Positions 18,877-29,493 of a DNA stretch of 29,553 bases are shown here, one piece after another. This DNA comes from Byssothecium circinans (lineage: Eukaryota; Ascomycota; Dothideomycetes; Pleosporales; Massarinaceae). The translations under genes were made by a program, and so were the position numbers. The notes beneath the pieces were generated by a model. The model saw nothing but the letters and a program-made list of their open reading frames with translations. It ran no database searches and was not told where the DNA came from. The stretch is from NCBI GenBank assembly GCA_010015675.1, contig ML976979.1, positions 1,225,511-1,255,063 of the forward strand. The letters run 5' to 3'. The stretch's first letter is position 1; every line of letters starts with the position of its first letter.

Positions 18877-20225
18877 TTAGAAACTATTTGCTATAAGAGT
18901 TGAGCCTTCACTCCATAGCGTCTCCAGCGGTACTCGCTTCCTCTTCTTATGACGATCGAGCATCGGATTACAAAACTGCGTTTGAATAGAAGCTCTATCA
19001 ATAGGAGGTATGGCGGTACCCACTCTTGCGCACCACAGCCAGAAGTGAATCTTGCCAACCACCAAACCGTGTAAGTTGATCCTCTTCATGCAGGTCACAA
19101 AAACCGACGCTGATCAATCCACCTTGTGTTTGGAAAACTCGACGCCCTGTCTACGCATTCCCTGGCTTCGCACATACCCGTTGGCTTCGCCCAGGCCTCT
19201 CACAGCCCACAAGAACGATGCTAAAGGCTTTGAGACCAATGGAGACGGAGTTGTTCGAAAAGCTTGACCACGTAATTCCATCTTTCGAGATTTCGCAGCG
19301 GCACAAGAGCATCCTACTAACTCTTTGAAAGAAAACTGCTCCTCTTGACCTGGGCGCTGAGAAAGAGCAAAAGCGACCTTTGGAGTTGCCAAATACCACG
19401 ATTGCCACTTGATGACTGCTTCTGTGATACCAGCATCCAAGACATTCACCAGAAGGTCGCAAAGACAGTCGAAATGCTTGTCGCGAATTTCGAATCAAAG
19501 CAGGCGAATGAGGTGAGGTACACTATGCCGAGGGTCAGCCGGACATAATCTTAACTTCGTCGTTGCGTAGGAGGAGTTCGCCATAAGTACATCCAAGAAG
19601 ATACCCAAGATCTTCGCAAACCCTCAGTCATCTCCTGTCCGATACGCACGATGGTAGATGCCCATGCACTGAGGAGAAACATTCCGCTTGACCACGGAGA
19701 TCCGAGAGTGGGCAATTTTAAATGCAAAGAATAGAAAATTCAACGCAGGGCTCTTCCACAAGCTGCAAACAATCTAGAATAACAGCGGCGAGGCCTCTCG
19801 AGACCGAATAATTCAGGTTTCTGCCCATGCTCATTAAATCATATACGCAATCGTGATCATCAGAGCATGCAAGGTCCTTCACGGAGCTGAGAACCCCGAT
19901 AGCCTTGTCGGTGTCGTCAATGTCTAAAATTCATCCTATATGGACAAAATCATGCTCGACAACAGTTTCTCTGCCCAGTCGTAAACGGCAGAGATTGCTA
20001 AGAACCCTCCACTTCTTTTATGTTCCTTTTACTAGATCTTGCTATCACAGATGATTTCACGCGCTCACTAGCGTCATTCTGAGGAATCTCACTGAGATAT
20101 CAGTGCAGCGGAGCACCGAAAAGGCTGTTGTGGTGAAGCAATACCTTCGCAAGATTGCGACTGACCACTAGACCGTAAAACCGCCACAATCGAGCTCCTT
20201 CGGACCTTTTGAGATTGCCAGACGA
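18877..20225 (-). pseudogene. Decayed unrecognised gene
   Basis: On the minus strand, protein-like open segments follow one another but are broken by stops and frame changes. From 20225 a frame reads RLWRFYGLVVSRNLAKVLLH with stops at 20100-20102, 19998-20000 and 19950-19952, each followed by more protein-like sequence in the same frame (YLSEIPQNDASERVKSS). A frame change leads to 19930-19718 (DIDDTDKAIGVLSSVKDLAC, SRGLAAVILDCLQLVEEP). Further segments lie at 19449-19114 (LDAGITEAVIKWQSWYLATP) and at about 19010-18877, ending DRHKKRKRVPLETLWSEG. Together they suggest one long gene of a few hundred residues that has lost function. Some breaks could be introns I cannot place. I cannot name the family; a repeat-type recognition protein is possible but unproven. 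Confidence 0.42.
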
Positions 20226-20708
20226 TCACCAGTCATCTGAGAAGTATAGAGCACCTATCCTTCGTATCAGAATGCTCATGTATCGTTTTCCTGAACTCCA
20301 TTTTCGCTTGAGAACTTACACGCTGTTCTGCGCCGAGACCTTCGCATTATGAGATGAACTGTCTCCCCACAAAAACCGAAAACTCGACGACACAAAGGAG
20401 TGCATCATAAGATATTGCACGTTTGCGAAGCAGGCTGAATGGTGAGGCCGTACATGATTGATACATACATCACAGGTCGCGTGGGACGTCGGTGGAGCGA
20501 GTTGATGACCGCATGGATGCTCGATACTACAGTAGGGAGAAATACCATACACGAAGTATAAGGACAGAACTGCATTATGATCTTCGCCTATCAAGTAACG
20601 AGCAACTTAGTGAAGGAAATCTCAGTCCTGGGTAGGATATGCGGGGAGATCCAATCATTCCGCAAGACATCCATCCATATTGACAGTAGAGGTCGCTTGT
20701 AGAGTGAA
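20226..20708. other. Region between the decayed gene and the P450
   Basis: About 480 bp with only short frames lacking known motifs. The distal part probably contains the lost 5' end of the decayed gene and the P450 3' UTR. Confidence 0.45.
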
Positions 20709-22440
20709 TCATCTCGACTGGTCAACCCGAGGCACTGCTGAAACCTGAAGCCAGAGCGGCAGTTTCTCCCATATCACATACGTCTTTTGCTTTGCGATCC
20801 AATCTTGGCCACTGTCTTGGAGTTTGAGATCAAAATAGTAGATGACTCTGGCTACAGCAAGACGCATTTCATGGTACGCAAGACTGCGAATCTTGTTGTT
20901 AGCGTCGGAAGAAAGACTGAATGTTGTGGGATAGGCATACCTCTTTCCCAGACAGTCCCTGGGTCCTGTACTGAAAGGCTGCAGCGCCTCTCTACGATCT
21001 TCATTGTGGCGCTCTCTAGAAAGCCATCTTTCAGGCTCGAAGCTGTCGGGACGGTGAAAGTTTGTGGAGCTGCGATTAGTCGCGTATGGAGAAACGTAAA
21101 TACTTGTTCCTGGTTGAAGAGCATGGCCGAGAACCGCCCCGCCGGTATCTGGGATGCGTCGTGGGAGGCCTTCTGCGATAGGAGGATAAAGACGAAGTCC
21201 CTCTTTTAGGCACGCGTTGAGATAAGGAAGCGTGGCTAGTTGCTGTAGAGATAGATCTTCAACATTATCAAAGGAACGAATCTCTTGAGCAAGCTTCCGT
21301 AGCTTCGCTGGATGGGAAAGCAGGAGGTAGGTAACTCCGCTGAGCTGAGTCGCAATGGTTTCTGTGCCAGCGCTCATAAACACAGCAGCGTTAGCATGGA
21401 TCTGACCCTTCGTTAATAGTCCCTCTCCGCTAGTATCTATGAGGTTCCATATATCTGGTTCCTCTCGACCCCGAGCTAGACGCTGGTCCAGGAGGTCGGC
21501 GGGAGTTGCGAAAGTGTTCGTTTTGCGCATCGGTGTCCTTTTTAGATATGATGAATCTGCGCAAGGGTTGGAGGACGGGATAAAACCGAGTCACTGCGAG
21601 CAGATTTGTAGCTTTGACGTATCTATACACCATCTCGAGCCAAGGGCTGGGGTGGCCGCCATCGAGCATGCCCGTGCCTTGTCCAAAAGCAAGATCGCTC
21701 ATGATATCGAAGGCCATGTAGTTGTAGATCTGGACAATATTGATCGCATCCGCTGGCCTTTGCGTAATATGTTGTGTTATGCTGTAAATTACTTTGTCGA
21801 TGTGACGGGAGATGAGCGGCTCCTGTAGTTTCAACGCTCGGTCCGAGAAAGCGCTGGCAAATACTCGTCGGACCTTTCCATGTTGTTCATCTGTAGGAAT
21901 AGTATTGATGTTGTATTCCCCTGCGCGTCGGGGTTTCGTGTAGAATCGCCAGTCTTTACCGTAAGTACGATGTGCGCTGCCCCGGTGACGGTAGATGTCC
22001 GTCCATGCTTGCGGATGGGTGAAGCTAAGAAACGCTGGGCCCGTACGCACAACTGTGAGCTGTCAACTAAAGAGGGTTTTCGCAAGAACTAATGCTTCTC
22101 ACCGTCACCATATCGCTCGTGCAGTTGTTTATGCCAATGCCTCGAATTTCCTCTTGCCCGGTGATAGAACCACGGTATGTAGCTTGCAGCAGCAAACGCA
22201 GGACCCGGAACTTATCGCAGTGCTTATTAGCCATTAAACCATCCAAATTTTCGTTGAACTTACACTCCCTAAGTGCATGGAAATAGACGTTGTAAGTGTA
22301 CTTCGCTACTATCCAAGAAAGGCACTGTGAAAGGACACGTTAGTGAATGCGCACGACAAACAATGTAAAGCCAGAACAAGAGGACACACCCCCATCAAAA
22401 TTGCTTGCAGGAACGTGACCATGATTTCTCTGCTGTCCAT
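20709..22440 (-). pseudogene. Cytochrome P450 (TRI11/CYP65-like), frameshifted
   Basis: Five exons on the minus strand: 22440-22390, 22324-22264, 22210-22103, 22052-20941 and 20883-20709. The introns are 65, 53, 50 and 57 nt, with donors GTGTGT, GTAAGT, GTGAGA and GTATGC. The product would be about 501 residues: an N-terminal membrane anchor, REFPGPAF hinge, KQLHERYGDVVRTGP, I-helix FMSAGTETIATQL, ExxR (KEGLRLYPP), PERW and the heme loop FSTGPRDCLGKS, with Cys at about 440. The style resembles isotrichodermin C-15 hydroxylase-type enzymes of secondary metabolism; the substrate is unknown. The long exon carries one extra base in the CCC at 21501-21503, between HFRNS and ADLLDQRLA. No GT-AG pair is available there, so the enzyme is truncated before the I-helix unless this is a sequencing error. 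An alternative upstream ATG lies at 22494. Confidence 0.92.
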
Positions 22441-22613
22441 CTGAAATCTAGAGCTCCAGTTGAGCATGGAGATGGGAGATAGAGCTAGTTGCATGCTTTG
22501 TGGATTGAGTGGATTCAATGTAACGATGGCGATGTAGTAGACGAATATTTGGCAGTTCAGGATCCTATATCACAATAATCTTCTTGTCGACTTGCTATAG
22601 ATTGCTGCAATCG

Positions 22614-22621
22614 TACACACC
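22614..22621. repeat. hAT target-site duplication, left copy (TACACACC)
   Basis: Eight bases directly before the element, repeated exactly at 25673-25680. Eight-bp duplications are the hallmark of hAT insertion. Confidence 0.93.
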
Positions 22622-22642
22622 CATAGTTGTCAACAATCAAGC
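22622..22642 (+). repeat. hAT terminal inverted repeat, left
   Basis: 21 bp beginning CATAG followed by TTGTCAACAATCAAGC. It pairs with 25652-25672, differing at positions 3 and 5. Confidence 0.92.
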
Positions 22643-22760
22643 CAATCCAAGCTGAGGCGTTAGCTTGGATTGCTCGTTTTTTGAGGGCGTCAGCTTGGAT
22701 TGTTGGGGCTAACAAGCTGAGATCGTGAGCTTGATTGAGGCTTGATTGATAGGCTTGATA
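22643..22760. repeat. hAT subterminal repeat cluster, left
   Basis: At least six copies of GCTTGATTG or AGCTTGGATTG-type motifs in both orientations. The matching cluster on the right spans about 25525-25651. Such arrays bind hAT transposases in characterised elements such as Ac; here that role is inferred. Confidence 0.75.
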
Positions 22761-22779
22761 GCCTGTACTAGCGCTAGCC

Positions 22780-25329
22780 TTAGTGTTGAGTTTCGTCGTC
22801 CCAAGTCGCCAGCCCGCACAAAAGCTCCATATTGTCATCGTCTGCTGCCTCCTCCTCCACTACCTCGTCGTCGCCTCCGAGGCCAGCTCTTTGCCACCGT
22901 CGTACGCACTGTATTGCCGCTAGAAGTTGAGGTCCTAGACGTCGTCGTCGCGGCTCTAAGAGGTCGCCCAGCTCACTGAACAGGCGCTCACACTCACAGC
23001 TTGACGCTGGGATAGAGAGTACGTCAAGCGCAAGTTTACTAAGGCTAGGGTAGCAATCGCGCATGCTCACCCAGTATTTAATAGGGTTATCTGCGTGTTC
23101 TATACCTCTCTTAGCTGCTGGCTCGCTGCGCTTCCACCTTTTAAACTCGTCCTCGTTAGCGGTAAGGCTGCTGGTAGTACTAGGGTTGAGTATACTATCG
23201 ATCGCGTCATCTATATCGCTTGGGATTACTGCCGACGGCCTTACCGCGCGCGGTGAGGTGTTATACTGCGCCCAGAGCGCCTGAAAGCTAGCGTTACTGG
23301 CCTCGAGCCAGTCGGGCTTCTTAGCCCACGCCTTATCGCAGTAGTACTTGTACATTGGATGGAGTATTATAGCAGCGTAGTACGCGGGCGAGTCATCTAG
23401 TTTAGAGTAGTAGTCATCGGCCTTCTACTAAGCTGCGCGCAAGTTAATTGCAATGTGATCCTTAGACGACTCATCGTGCTCGTTGTAGTTAACCGCCTCA
23501 TACGCGTTAACGCGCTGCTCGTAGTAGGTAAGGAGGTATTTAAATATTAGAATTATCTTAGCAATAGCCCCAAAGCTGCCGCTTTTGCCGCGCCCTTTGA
23601 GGCGCTTTGTAGCAGTCTTGAGCAGTTTCAATATGTCCATGTACTCTGTAATTACTGCCTAATTAGCACCTGTAAGGCCGTCTAATCACATCTACGGCTG
23701 CGCAACTAGCAGCTTATTGCCGCGACTTTGCGCAAACGTGTCCTCCCTTTGCACCCACTATATGTGGTGAGTAGCGTAGGCGTTAACTGCAAACTATAGC
23801 TTTACAGCACGCTCAAAGCATAAGTAGTACGAGTTCCACCGCGTAACGATGGGTTTAATAGGCTTGAGGATCTTGCGATCGTCAGCTAACGCGCTAGACG
23901 GCAGCTCAGTGTAGGCGAGGCGCTAGAAGTCCTCAAAGAGCTTATGCTGTTGCGGCATTTTAATGTAGTTCATGATACTAAGTAGTACGCTAAGTAGGCC
24001 TACGCGCCTCCACTCCTCTATAAAGTCGTGCTCGTTGGTGAGCTCTTATACGTTATTGTTAAACGAGGCGGCGCTGCCCTTGCCCTAGAGGAGCGTCTGG
24101 CCGATAAGGTTGAGCGTGTGAGGTCCGTAGCGGAGGCGCTAGTAGGTAACATTGTAACTATACTCTTAAGCTAATATTGCAACAGTACTGTCATTGTTAG
24201 TAGCGTTATTAAGCACGAAGTAACTAATTAACTGTGACGTGATCTTAAAGTCCTGTAGCGTTTTTATAACGACCTTAGCCATCCTCTCGCCACTGTGAGC
24301 GCCTGTCAGCTGGGGCAGCGCTATAGGCAAGTCCTGCAGGTCGCCTCTACTGTTAATAAAGTGCGTAATAACGCCTAGAAAGCCACGCTTGCCGCCCTTT
24401 GTCGTCCATCCATTAAAGCTAAGGTGTACTTTACTAAGCGCCTGCAATAGTTGCAAGATAACGCGCGGCTTTAGGTGCTTATATAAGCGCGCAACGTACT
24501 AGGAGACGCTTACATAAGACGTCCAAAGCGCTCGTTCTACTAGTGGGTTGGAAGCTTCAAGGAGGCGTCAAAAAGCTAGTGTTTTAAACTTAGAGAGAGG
24601 GTAATTATTCTTAATAAGCTAGCTAACAGCTGCCAGCCAGAAGCGCTAGGTATTGAAGCCAGCGAGCTCGTTAGCCACCTTCTGCGACACGCTGTTGTTG
24701 CTGTCTTTGAGCAGGCGTTATAGCCAGGTAGGTTTTACAGCGACGGCTGACTTGCTATAGCCATGGCCGCGCTTGGGCAGCTCTAAGTGTCGCTGCGCTA
24801 ACGACGTTGAGAGCGTCGTCTCATATATCCCGACGCCAGTATCTGTGTACTTATGCTCGTAGCAGTGACGGCACATGAAGTATAGCTTACTTGGGTCCTT
24901 TAGCAGCGCAACGCGGTAGCTATAGCAATAGATCCAGCTCTTGCGCGACTTTTGTGACGAGAGCGGCTTTATATACTTGCGTAAACGCCCTTAATTAATT
25001 CCCTTAAAGTCGTCCATAAGGCTCGCGTCCAGCGCCTCTTGCAAGGTCTCATTATCTGGGGTTGCTACTGACGAGGCTGCTGTTACCCTCTCGCTGCCCT
25101 TGGTAGGCGCGACGATAGCGTCTTTAGGCCGCGACTTGCGTAGTTGCGACTTAAAAGTTAAAGCCTGGGACGCCTCTACGAGACCTTTGCGAGGCGATAG
25201 ACGCGACGGCGATGGCGATAGCTAACTATCAACGGCTATAGGCTGGCTAACAGTGCCGTGGGCGGTGGAGGATTTGACGCGTTTCTTTGGGCGAGTAAGG
25301 TTATTAGAGACGCGTTTCGTAGGAGGCAT
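22780..25329 (-). pseudogene. hAT transposase, 18 in-frame stops, no frameshift
   Basis: From an ATG at 25327-25329 to a TAA at 22780-22782 the same reading frame holds 849 codons. The N-terminus is basic (PTKRVSNNLTRPKKR), followed by a BED-type zinc-finger region (YFMCRHC...H). Next come the RNase H-like catalytic blocks VHLSFNGWTTKGGKRGFLGV and FVLNNATNNDSTVA. The C-terminal hAT dimerisation domain has NPIKYWVSMRDCYPSLSKLA and SSCECERLFSELGDLL. I count 18 in-frame stops between 25224 and 23425: twelve TAG, four TAA and two TGA. Many sit where Trp or Gln is expected. The absence of indels and the abundance of TpA point to repeat-induced C-to-T change rather than slow decay. The last 191 codons are open. 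Confidence 0.94.
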
Positions 25330-25651
25330 GGCGGTGGCAATACGATAAGGGCGACAGAAGCAAAAAAAATGACGCGATAGTGAGTTGTTTAGGTGGCTGG
25401 TAGAGGAAGTATAGTGTTGCAGAAGTTAGGCTGATTACGTACTAGTACTGCGACGACTACAACACCAAAAACCTATTGTAAGATCGCTCCTGCTGCAAAA
25501 CGAGCAGCCTCACGCGCTACCTCAATCAAGCCCATCAAGCTAAACAATCAAGCTGACCCTCCTCAGCTTGGATTGCTAAAAAATTAGTATAGGCGAGCTT
25601 GACTTGATGGGATTGATAGTTATCAAGCTATCAATCAAGCGCTTGCAAGCC

Positions 25652-25672
25652 GCTTGATTGTTGACAAGTCTG
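25652..25672 (-). repeat. hAT terminal inverted repeat, right
   Basis: Reverse complement begins CAGAC and continues TTGTCAACAATCAAGC, matching 22622-22642 with two mismatches. Confidence 0.92.
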
Positions 25673-25680
25673 TACACACC
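25673..25680. repeat. hAT target-site duplication, right copy (TACACACC)
   Basis: Exact copy of 22614-22621. Confidence 0.93.
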
Positions 25681-25712
25681 TTGCATCATCCTTCGCTTAG
25701 CTGCAGCAGATA

Positions 25713-25755
25713 CCGAGCTTCACCATCCGAGCGGCCCCACCACCCAACAGTGCCA
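25713..25755 (+). repeat. pogo-like terminal inverted repeat, left (43 bp)
   Basis: Identical to the reverse complement of 27769-27811 over all 43 bases. Confidence 0.96.
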
Positions 25756-25802
25756 ACCACCAAAATGACACCACTACTTCAACACGCGATAACTCCACCA
25801 CC

Positions 25803-27619
25803 ATGAGCTCAATCGAGGCTGCGATTGCAGCAATCGAATCGCTAGAACCTGGAGAAAGGTTTAGCTATAGACAAATTGCGAATTCTTTTGGCTGCAGCCG
25901 CGTAGCGCTGGCGAAAAGACACCAAGGTCTCTCAACCTCGCGAGCTACCCAGGCTCAAAACCAGCAGGCTCTCCACCCACAACAAGAGCAGGAGCTCCTA
26001 CTCTATATTAAACAGCTCACTAGCCAGGCCTCCCACCTACACGAGCTATGATTGGAAATTTCGCCTCACAGATCGCGAGGAGAGAGCTTGGAGTAAACTG
26101 GGTTGATCGCTTCGTACACCGATACCCAGATGAGCTCATCTCAAAATGGACGACGGGGATTGACAATAGCCGCCACAAGGCTGATTCAGGGAGGAAGTAT
26201 AGCCTCTACTTCGACCTTCTACACGAGAAAATTGAGCAGTATCACGTCGAGCCGCGTCTACCTACAATATGGATGAGAAGGGCTTCCTGCTTAGTATCAT
26301 AGGTCGCTCAAAGAGGATCTTCAGCAAGGCCTTATATGAGGATAGGAAGAGGAGGAGTACTATCCAGGATGGCTCTCGAGAGTGGATAACGCTGCTAGCC
26401 TGTATCTGCGCTGATGGATCTTACCTTGAGCCCGCTCTCATCTATCAGTCAGCCTTAGGATTAATACAGGACTCCTGGCTACAGGCCCTTGATCATGAGA
26501 CTCACCAGATTCGAATCTCCTCATCGCCCTCTGGCTGGACGAACAACGATATTGGCCTCGCGTGGCTTAAACAGGTGTTTAATCGCGGTACAAAAGCAAA
26601 GGCTCGCTCTTCCTATCAATTGCTTATCCTTGATAGCCATGGATCTCACCTTACTATGGATTTTATTAAGTACTGTAACTAGAACAAGATCCTCCTCGCT
26701 GTGTATCCTCCTCATTCAACCCATACGCTGCAGCCGCTCGATGTAGCTATGTTTAAGCCTCTATCAACAAGATCTCAGCCTTCATGGAGAGGAGCCAGGG
26801 CCTCACCTCAATGAGCAAGAGGGATTTCTTCCCCCTCTTCTACCGAGCCTGGCAGGCCTCCTTCAAGGAAACAACGATCCTTAAGGCCTTCGAGGCTACA
26901 GGCCTCTCACCCTTCAATCCTGAGGTTATATTGAAGAGGTTCAATACTAGCCCAAGCTCCAGCGATAGCGAGTCCTCAGCCATCAGCGCCTCTGACTGGA
27001 GGAAGATAGAGCGCCTACTACGCCAGGTAGTAGCTAATCAAGGCAACAGACAGGTTAAACAGCTGAGCCAGGTCCTTCACGCAAACTCAGTTTAAAACGC
27101 TCTCCTTAAGGATGAGGTAGTTAAGCTAAGGGAGGCTCTAGTTAATAAGAGGACGCGTAGGAAGCGAGGCAAGCCCCTCCTACTTAAGGAGCCTGAGGAG
27201 TATCAAGGTGGAGCTATATTCTGGTCTCCAAGGAAGGTGAAGGAGGCACGTGATCGACAGCAGCTTAAAGAGCGCGAGGAGGAGCAGCTGCAACACCAAA
27301 AAGCTGAGACAAATAGGCTTCGTGAGGAGGCAAGGCAGACAAAGGCAAGAGAGAAGGATATGAGGCGTCAGGCAAGGGCTGCAGCTAGGCTGGTGAGGGA
27401 GAAGGAGAAGGCTGAGAAGGCTGCTGAGCAAGCCTCACGACAGGCAGCTCGCAAGACTGCAAAACGACTCCAACAAGCTCTCAAAACTTCCCAAAAGGGT
27501 AGAAGCGCAGCCTTAAGGCTCCTGCTAAAGCTACTCCAAAAAAGAGAGCTGTTGTGAGGCCTGCAGGTGGTAGAGAGCCTCAAGGTGCTGTTGCAGGCGC
27601 AGCAGCTATTCAGTCATGA
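25803..27619 (+). pseudogene. pogo/Fot1-like transposase, multiply broken
   Basis: The gene starts at ATG 25803 with a psq/CENP-B type helix-turn-helix (FSYRQIANSFGCSRVALAKR), a second DNA-binding segment (NWVDRFVHRYPDELISKW) and a DDE core. The catalytic aspartates are visible in MDEKGFLLS (about 26270), LLILDSHGSHL (about 26630) and HTLQPLDVAMFKPLS (about 26725). The C-terminal part includes ILKAFEATGLSPFNPEVILK and a long basic Lys/Arg/Glu/Gln-rich coiled tail, ending at TGA 27617-27619. Breaks: frame changes near 26040, 26260, 26770 and 27500, and in-frame stops TAG 26680-26682 and TAA 27093-27095, both explained by C-to-T change of a Gln codon. No functional transposase can be made. Confidence 0.93.
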
Positions 27620-27768
27620 CGCGGCCGAGCAATTAATACTCCACAGCGATATTTGTAGCGCAATATATTATTTGGCACCTATATATCTCTCCACTAAAAA
27701 AGATCGCGATAATAGCTATTGTGTGAGGCTCTACAGCCTCAAGTTGTGGGGCTGTTTTGGTGTTCTAG

Positions 27769-27811
27769 TGGCACTGTTGGGTGGTGGGGCCGCTCGGATG
27801 GTGAAGCTCGG
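27769..27811 (-). repeat. pogo-like terminal inverted repeat, right (43 bp)
   Basis: Reverse complement identical to 25713-25755; followed by TA at 27812-27813. Confidence 0.96.
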
Positions 27812-27813
27812 TA

Positions 27814-28232
27814 AGGCGCTAGTGCAGTGCTATCAACGTGTCAATTCTGATGAATGCAACATCGTGTCACACATACATGCAGACGCCTGAACTCAATTAA
27901 AATGCGGCTTAGCGCTTGGTGACAGGTGCCGTCTGTTTCATCGGCCAATCTGTCTCCCCCCGCTCCCTGATCAGTATCTGCCCGAATCGACAATTAGGTA
28001 ATTGAGAAGCATAAGGCTCTCCAATTAGGTCATTCACTGCAGTGATGCACACGATCGTCACCGCGGATGATCAAGTCGGATATAGTGACGATCTAGTCGA
28101 CTCCTCATATCGAACATCAATAATCGAACATCATTGACTCAAAATCAGATGCCTCATATTCATCATCAAACTTCAAAGTTCTCATCTAACCACCAGTTTT
28201 CCGAGGAGTCTTCTCACTGCCACGGCTCCTTC
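27814..28232. other. Intergenic region between pogo element and GGPP synthase
   Basis: 419 bp with no convincing ORF, repeat or transposon end. It includes the 3' UTR of the GGPP synthase gene. Confidence 0.5.
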
Positions 28233-29484
28233 CTAGCCTCTATCACTGTGTCCCATCTGAACATCGATGTCATCTATGAGCCTTTCGATGTTTAACCTCA
28301 ACTCCTGAATCTTGTCTCTGCAGTATTGCAAACTACCTTTACTCTCGATATAGTCAAGCGCGCACTTCTTGATATCCTTGTTCGTTGTCCGTAGTCGCAG
28401 AATTCCCAACAACACCTGACTATTCGAGTCTGCGTGTATGGCGTGAATAGCCGGGAAGGAAAACTTTCCCTCAGTCAGATCCTCACAGTACCCTTTCATG
28501 GCATCATACTCTGCCGTGGGTGACAGGTTGAGGTAGTCGTCGAGGATCTGGAATAATTGTCCGATAGCTGTGACGAGTGCTGAGCAATGTCTAATAGCCG
28601 ATTAGTTACAGTCTCTTCAGACAAACAAATTGGCTGTTGGTAATCTTTGAGAGATCGGTGCTACCTTTGCAAGGACTTACATGGATGTGGTACTCTCTGC
28701 TTGCATAAGCCTGACTGCTAACCTGAATAAGCCGCCTGTCTTGTGGTTCACCATGTCGAGGTATTCGGCCTCGCTGGGACAGGTCAAAGTGTCTCTCCAG
28801 AACAAGTCTAGGCCTTGGCCCCTGTGCAGATTGAGCAGTTCAGACGTGAAGATATCGACCAACTCCGGATTATCCAGAGTTTTCAGCTCTGACAGAGCTT
28901 GGAAGTATACGTAGTTCGCAGAGTTAATGGTCTGTGCAACACCGAATACGCTGTTAGCCACTGGGATCCCACGACGCAGTACCGAGAAATCCTCGATGTC
29001 GTCAATCCTGGCATTGCATTGTCATTCAGCAAGATACAGAATGAGCCATAGGATGATACATACAGCAGTGAGGCAGTGTGAAGAAGCTTTGTCACTTTCG
29101 TGATCACATCCAAACTCTTTGAGGGGACCTGCAGCCAAACGTTGAATGCGGCGATGAATTGACCTCGAACGTCTTTTCCGGGGTGGTTTGCAAGATAGTT
29201 GTATGGACCCATCAGAATCCTCTCTTTATTCTCCGTCCACGGGAGCTGCTCTTCGCGGGTGTTCACAACTTTGGTAATCAATGGCGAAGAATTTGATCGT
29301 TTGGAATCACCTGGAAAATTAGTGTGTGACCATCGGGAAGGTAAAATTATGCAGGGGACGACGAACTCGATGGTCTCGAGCGAGCGTGTGGCAGAATGCC
29401 TCCGGGTTGCTCCCAATCTGTATGATTCAAATGAGTGAAGCATTCATCTTGCATATCGTGGTTTCGTTCGTTGGTAATAGGCAT
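28233..29484 (-). CDS. Geranylgeranyl diphosphate synthase
   Basis: Four exons on the minus strand: 29484-29367, 29310-29064, 29007-28681 and 28590-28233, giving 349 residues, the usual size. Introns are 56, 56 and 90 nt; donors are GTTCGT, GTATGT and GTAAGT, and branch-like CACTAAT, GCTGAATGAC and GTAACTAAT precede the acceptors. The E-type prenyltransferase domain contains [14 protein letters not shown], the first Asp-rich motif DDIED (about 124-128), [25 protein letters not shown]-like [18 protein letters not shown] and the second motif [11 protein letters not shown] (about 248-252). These bind the diphosphate of IPP and the allylic substrate through magnesium. The short variable N-terminus and the presence of a P450 nearby suggest a secondary-metabolism copy (diterpene or indole-diterpene) rather than the housekeeping one, but that is inference. 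The least certain part is exon 1, whose GTTCGT donor is unusual. The frame is intact. Confidence 0.94.
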
Positions 29485-29493
29485 ACTTGAGGG

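Larger units (their letters stand above)
22622..25672 (-). mobile_element. Complete hAT-superfamily DNA transposon, 3,051 bp
   Basis: The element is bounded by the exact 8-bp duplication TACACACC (22614-22621 and 25673-25680) and by 21-bp terminal inverted repeats starting CATAG / CAGAC and sharing TTGTCAACAATCAAGC, with two mismatches. Both ends carry clusters of subterminal GCTTGATTG and AGCTTGGATTG motifs in both orientations. Inside is one minus-strand transposase gene, now inactive. It lies 173 bp upstream of the P450 start codon, hence in that gene's promoter region, and 40 bp from the neighbouring pogo-like element. Confidence 0.95.
25713..27811 (+). mobile_element. pogo/Fot1-like Tc1-mariner transposon, 2,099 bp
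   Basis: Perfect 43-bp terminal inverted repeats (starting CCGAGCTTCACCATCCGAGC) at 25713-25755 and 27769-27811, with weaker similarity continuing inward. A TA dinucleotide flanks each side (25711-25712 and 27812-27813), the target duplication of this superfamily. The length fits Fot1-type elements. The single transposase gene inside is broken. Confidence 0.96.

Noticed and set aside
21430..22050. Intron at the P450 frame change
   Set aside because: No GT donor exists near the end of the first open segment, while removal of one base from CCC restores a continuous P450 sequence. A one-base insertion explains it better.
27237..27557. Separate Lys/Glu-rich coiled-coil gene
   Set aside because: It is the C-terminal tail of the broken pogo-like transposase, lying inside the element's inverted repeats and in frame with its preceding block.
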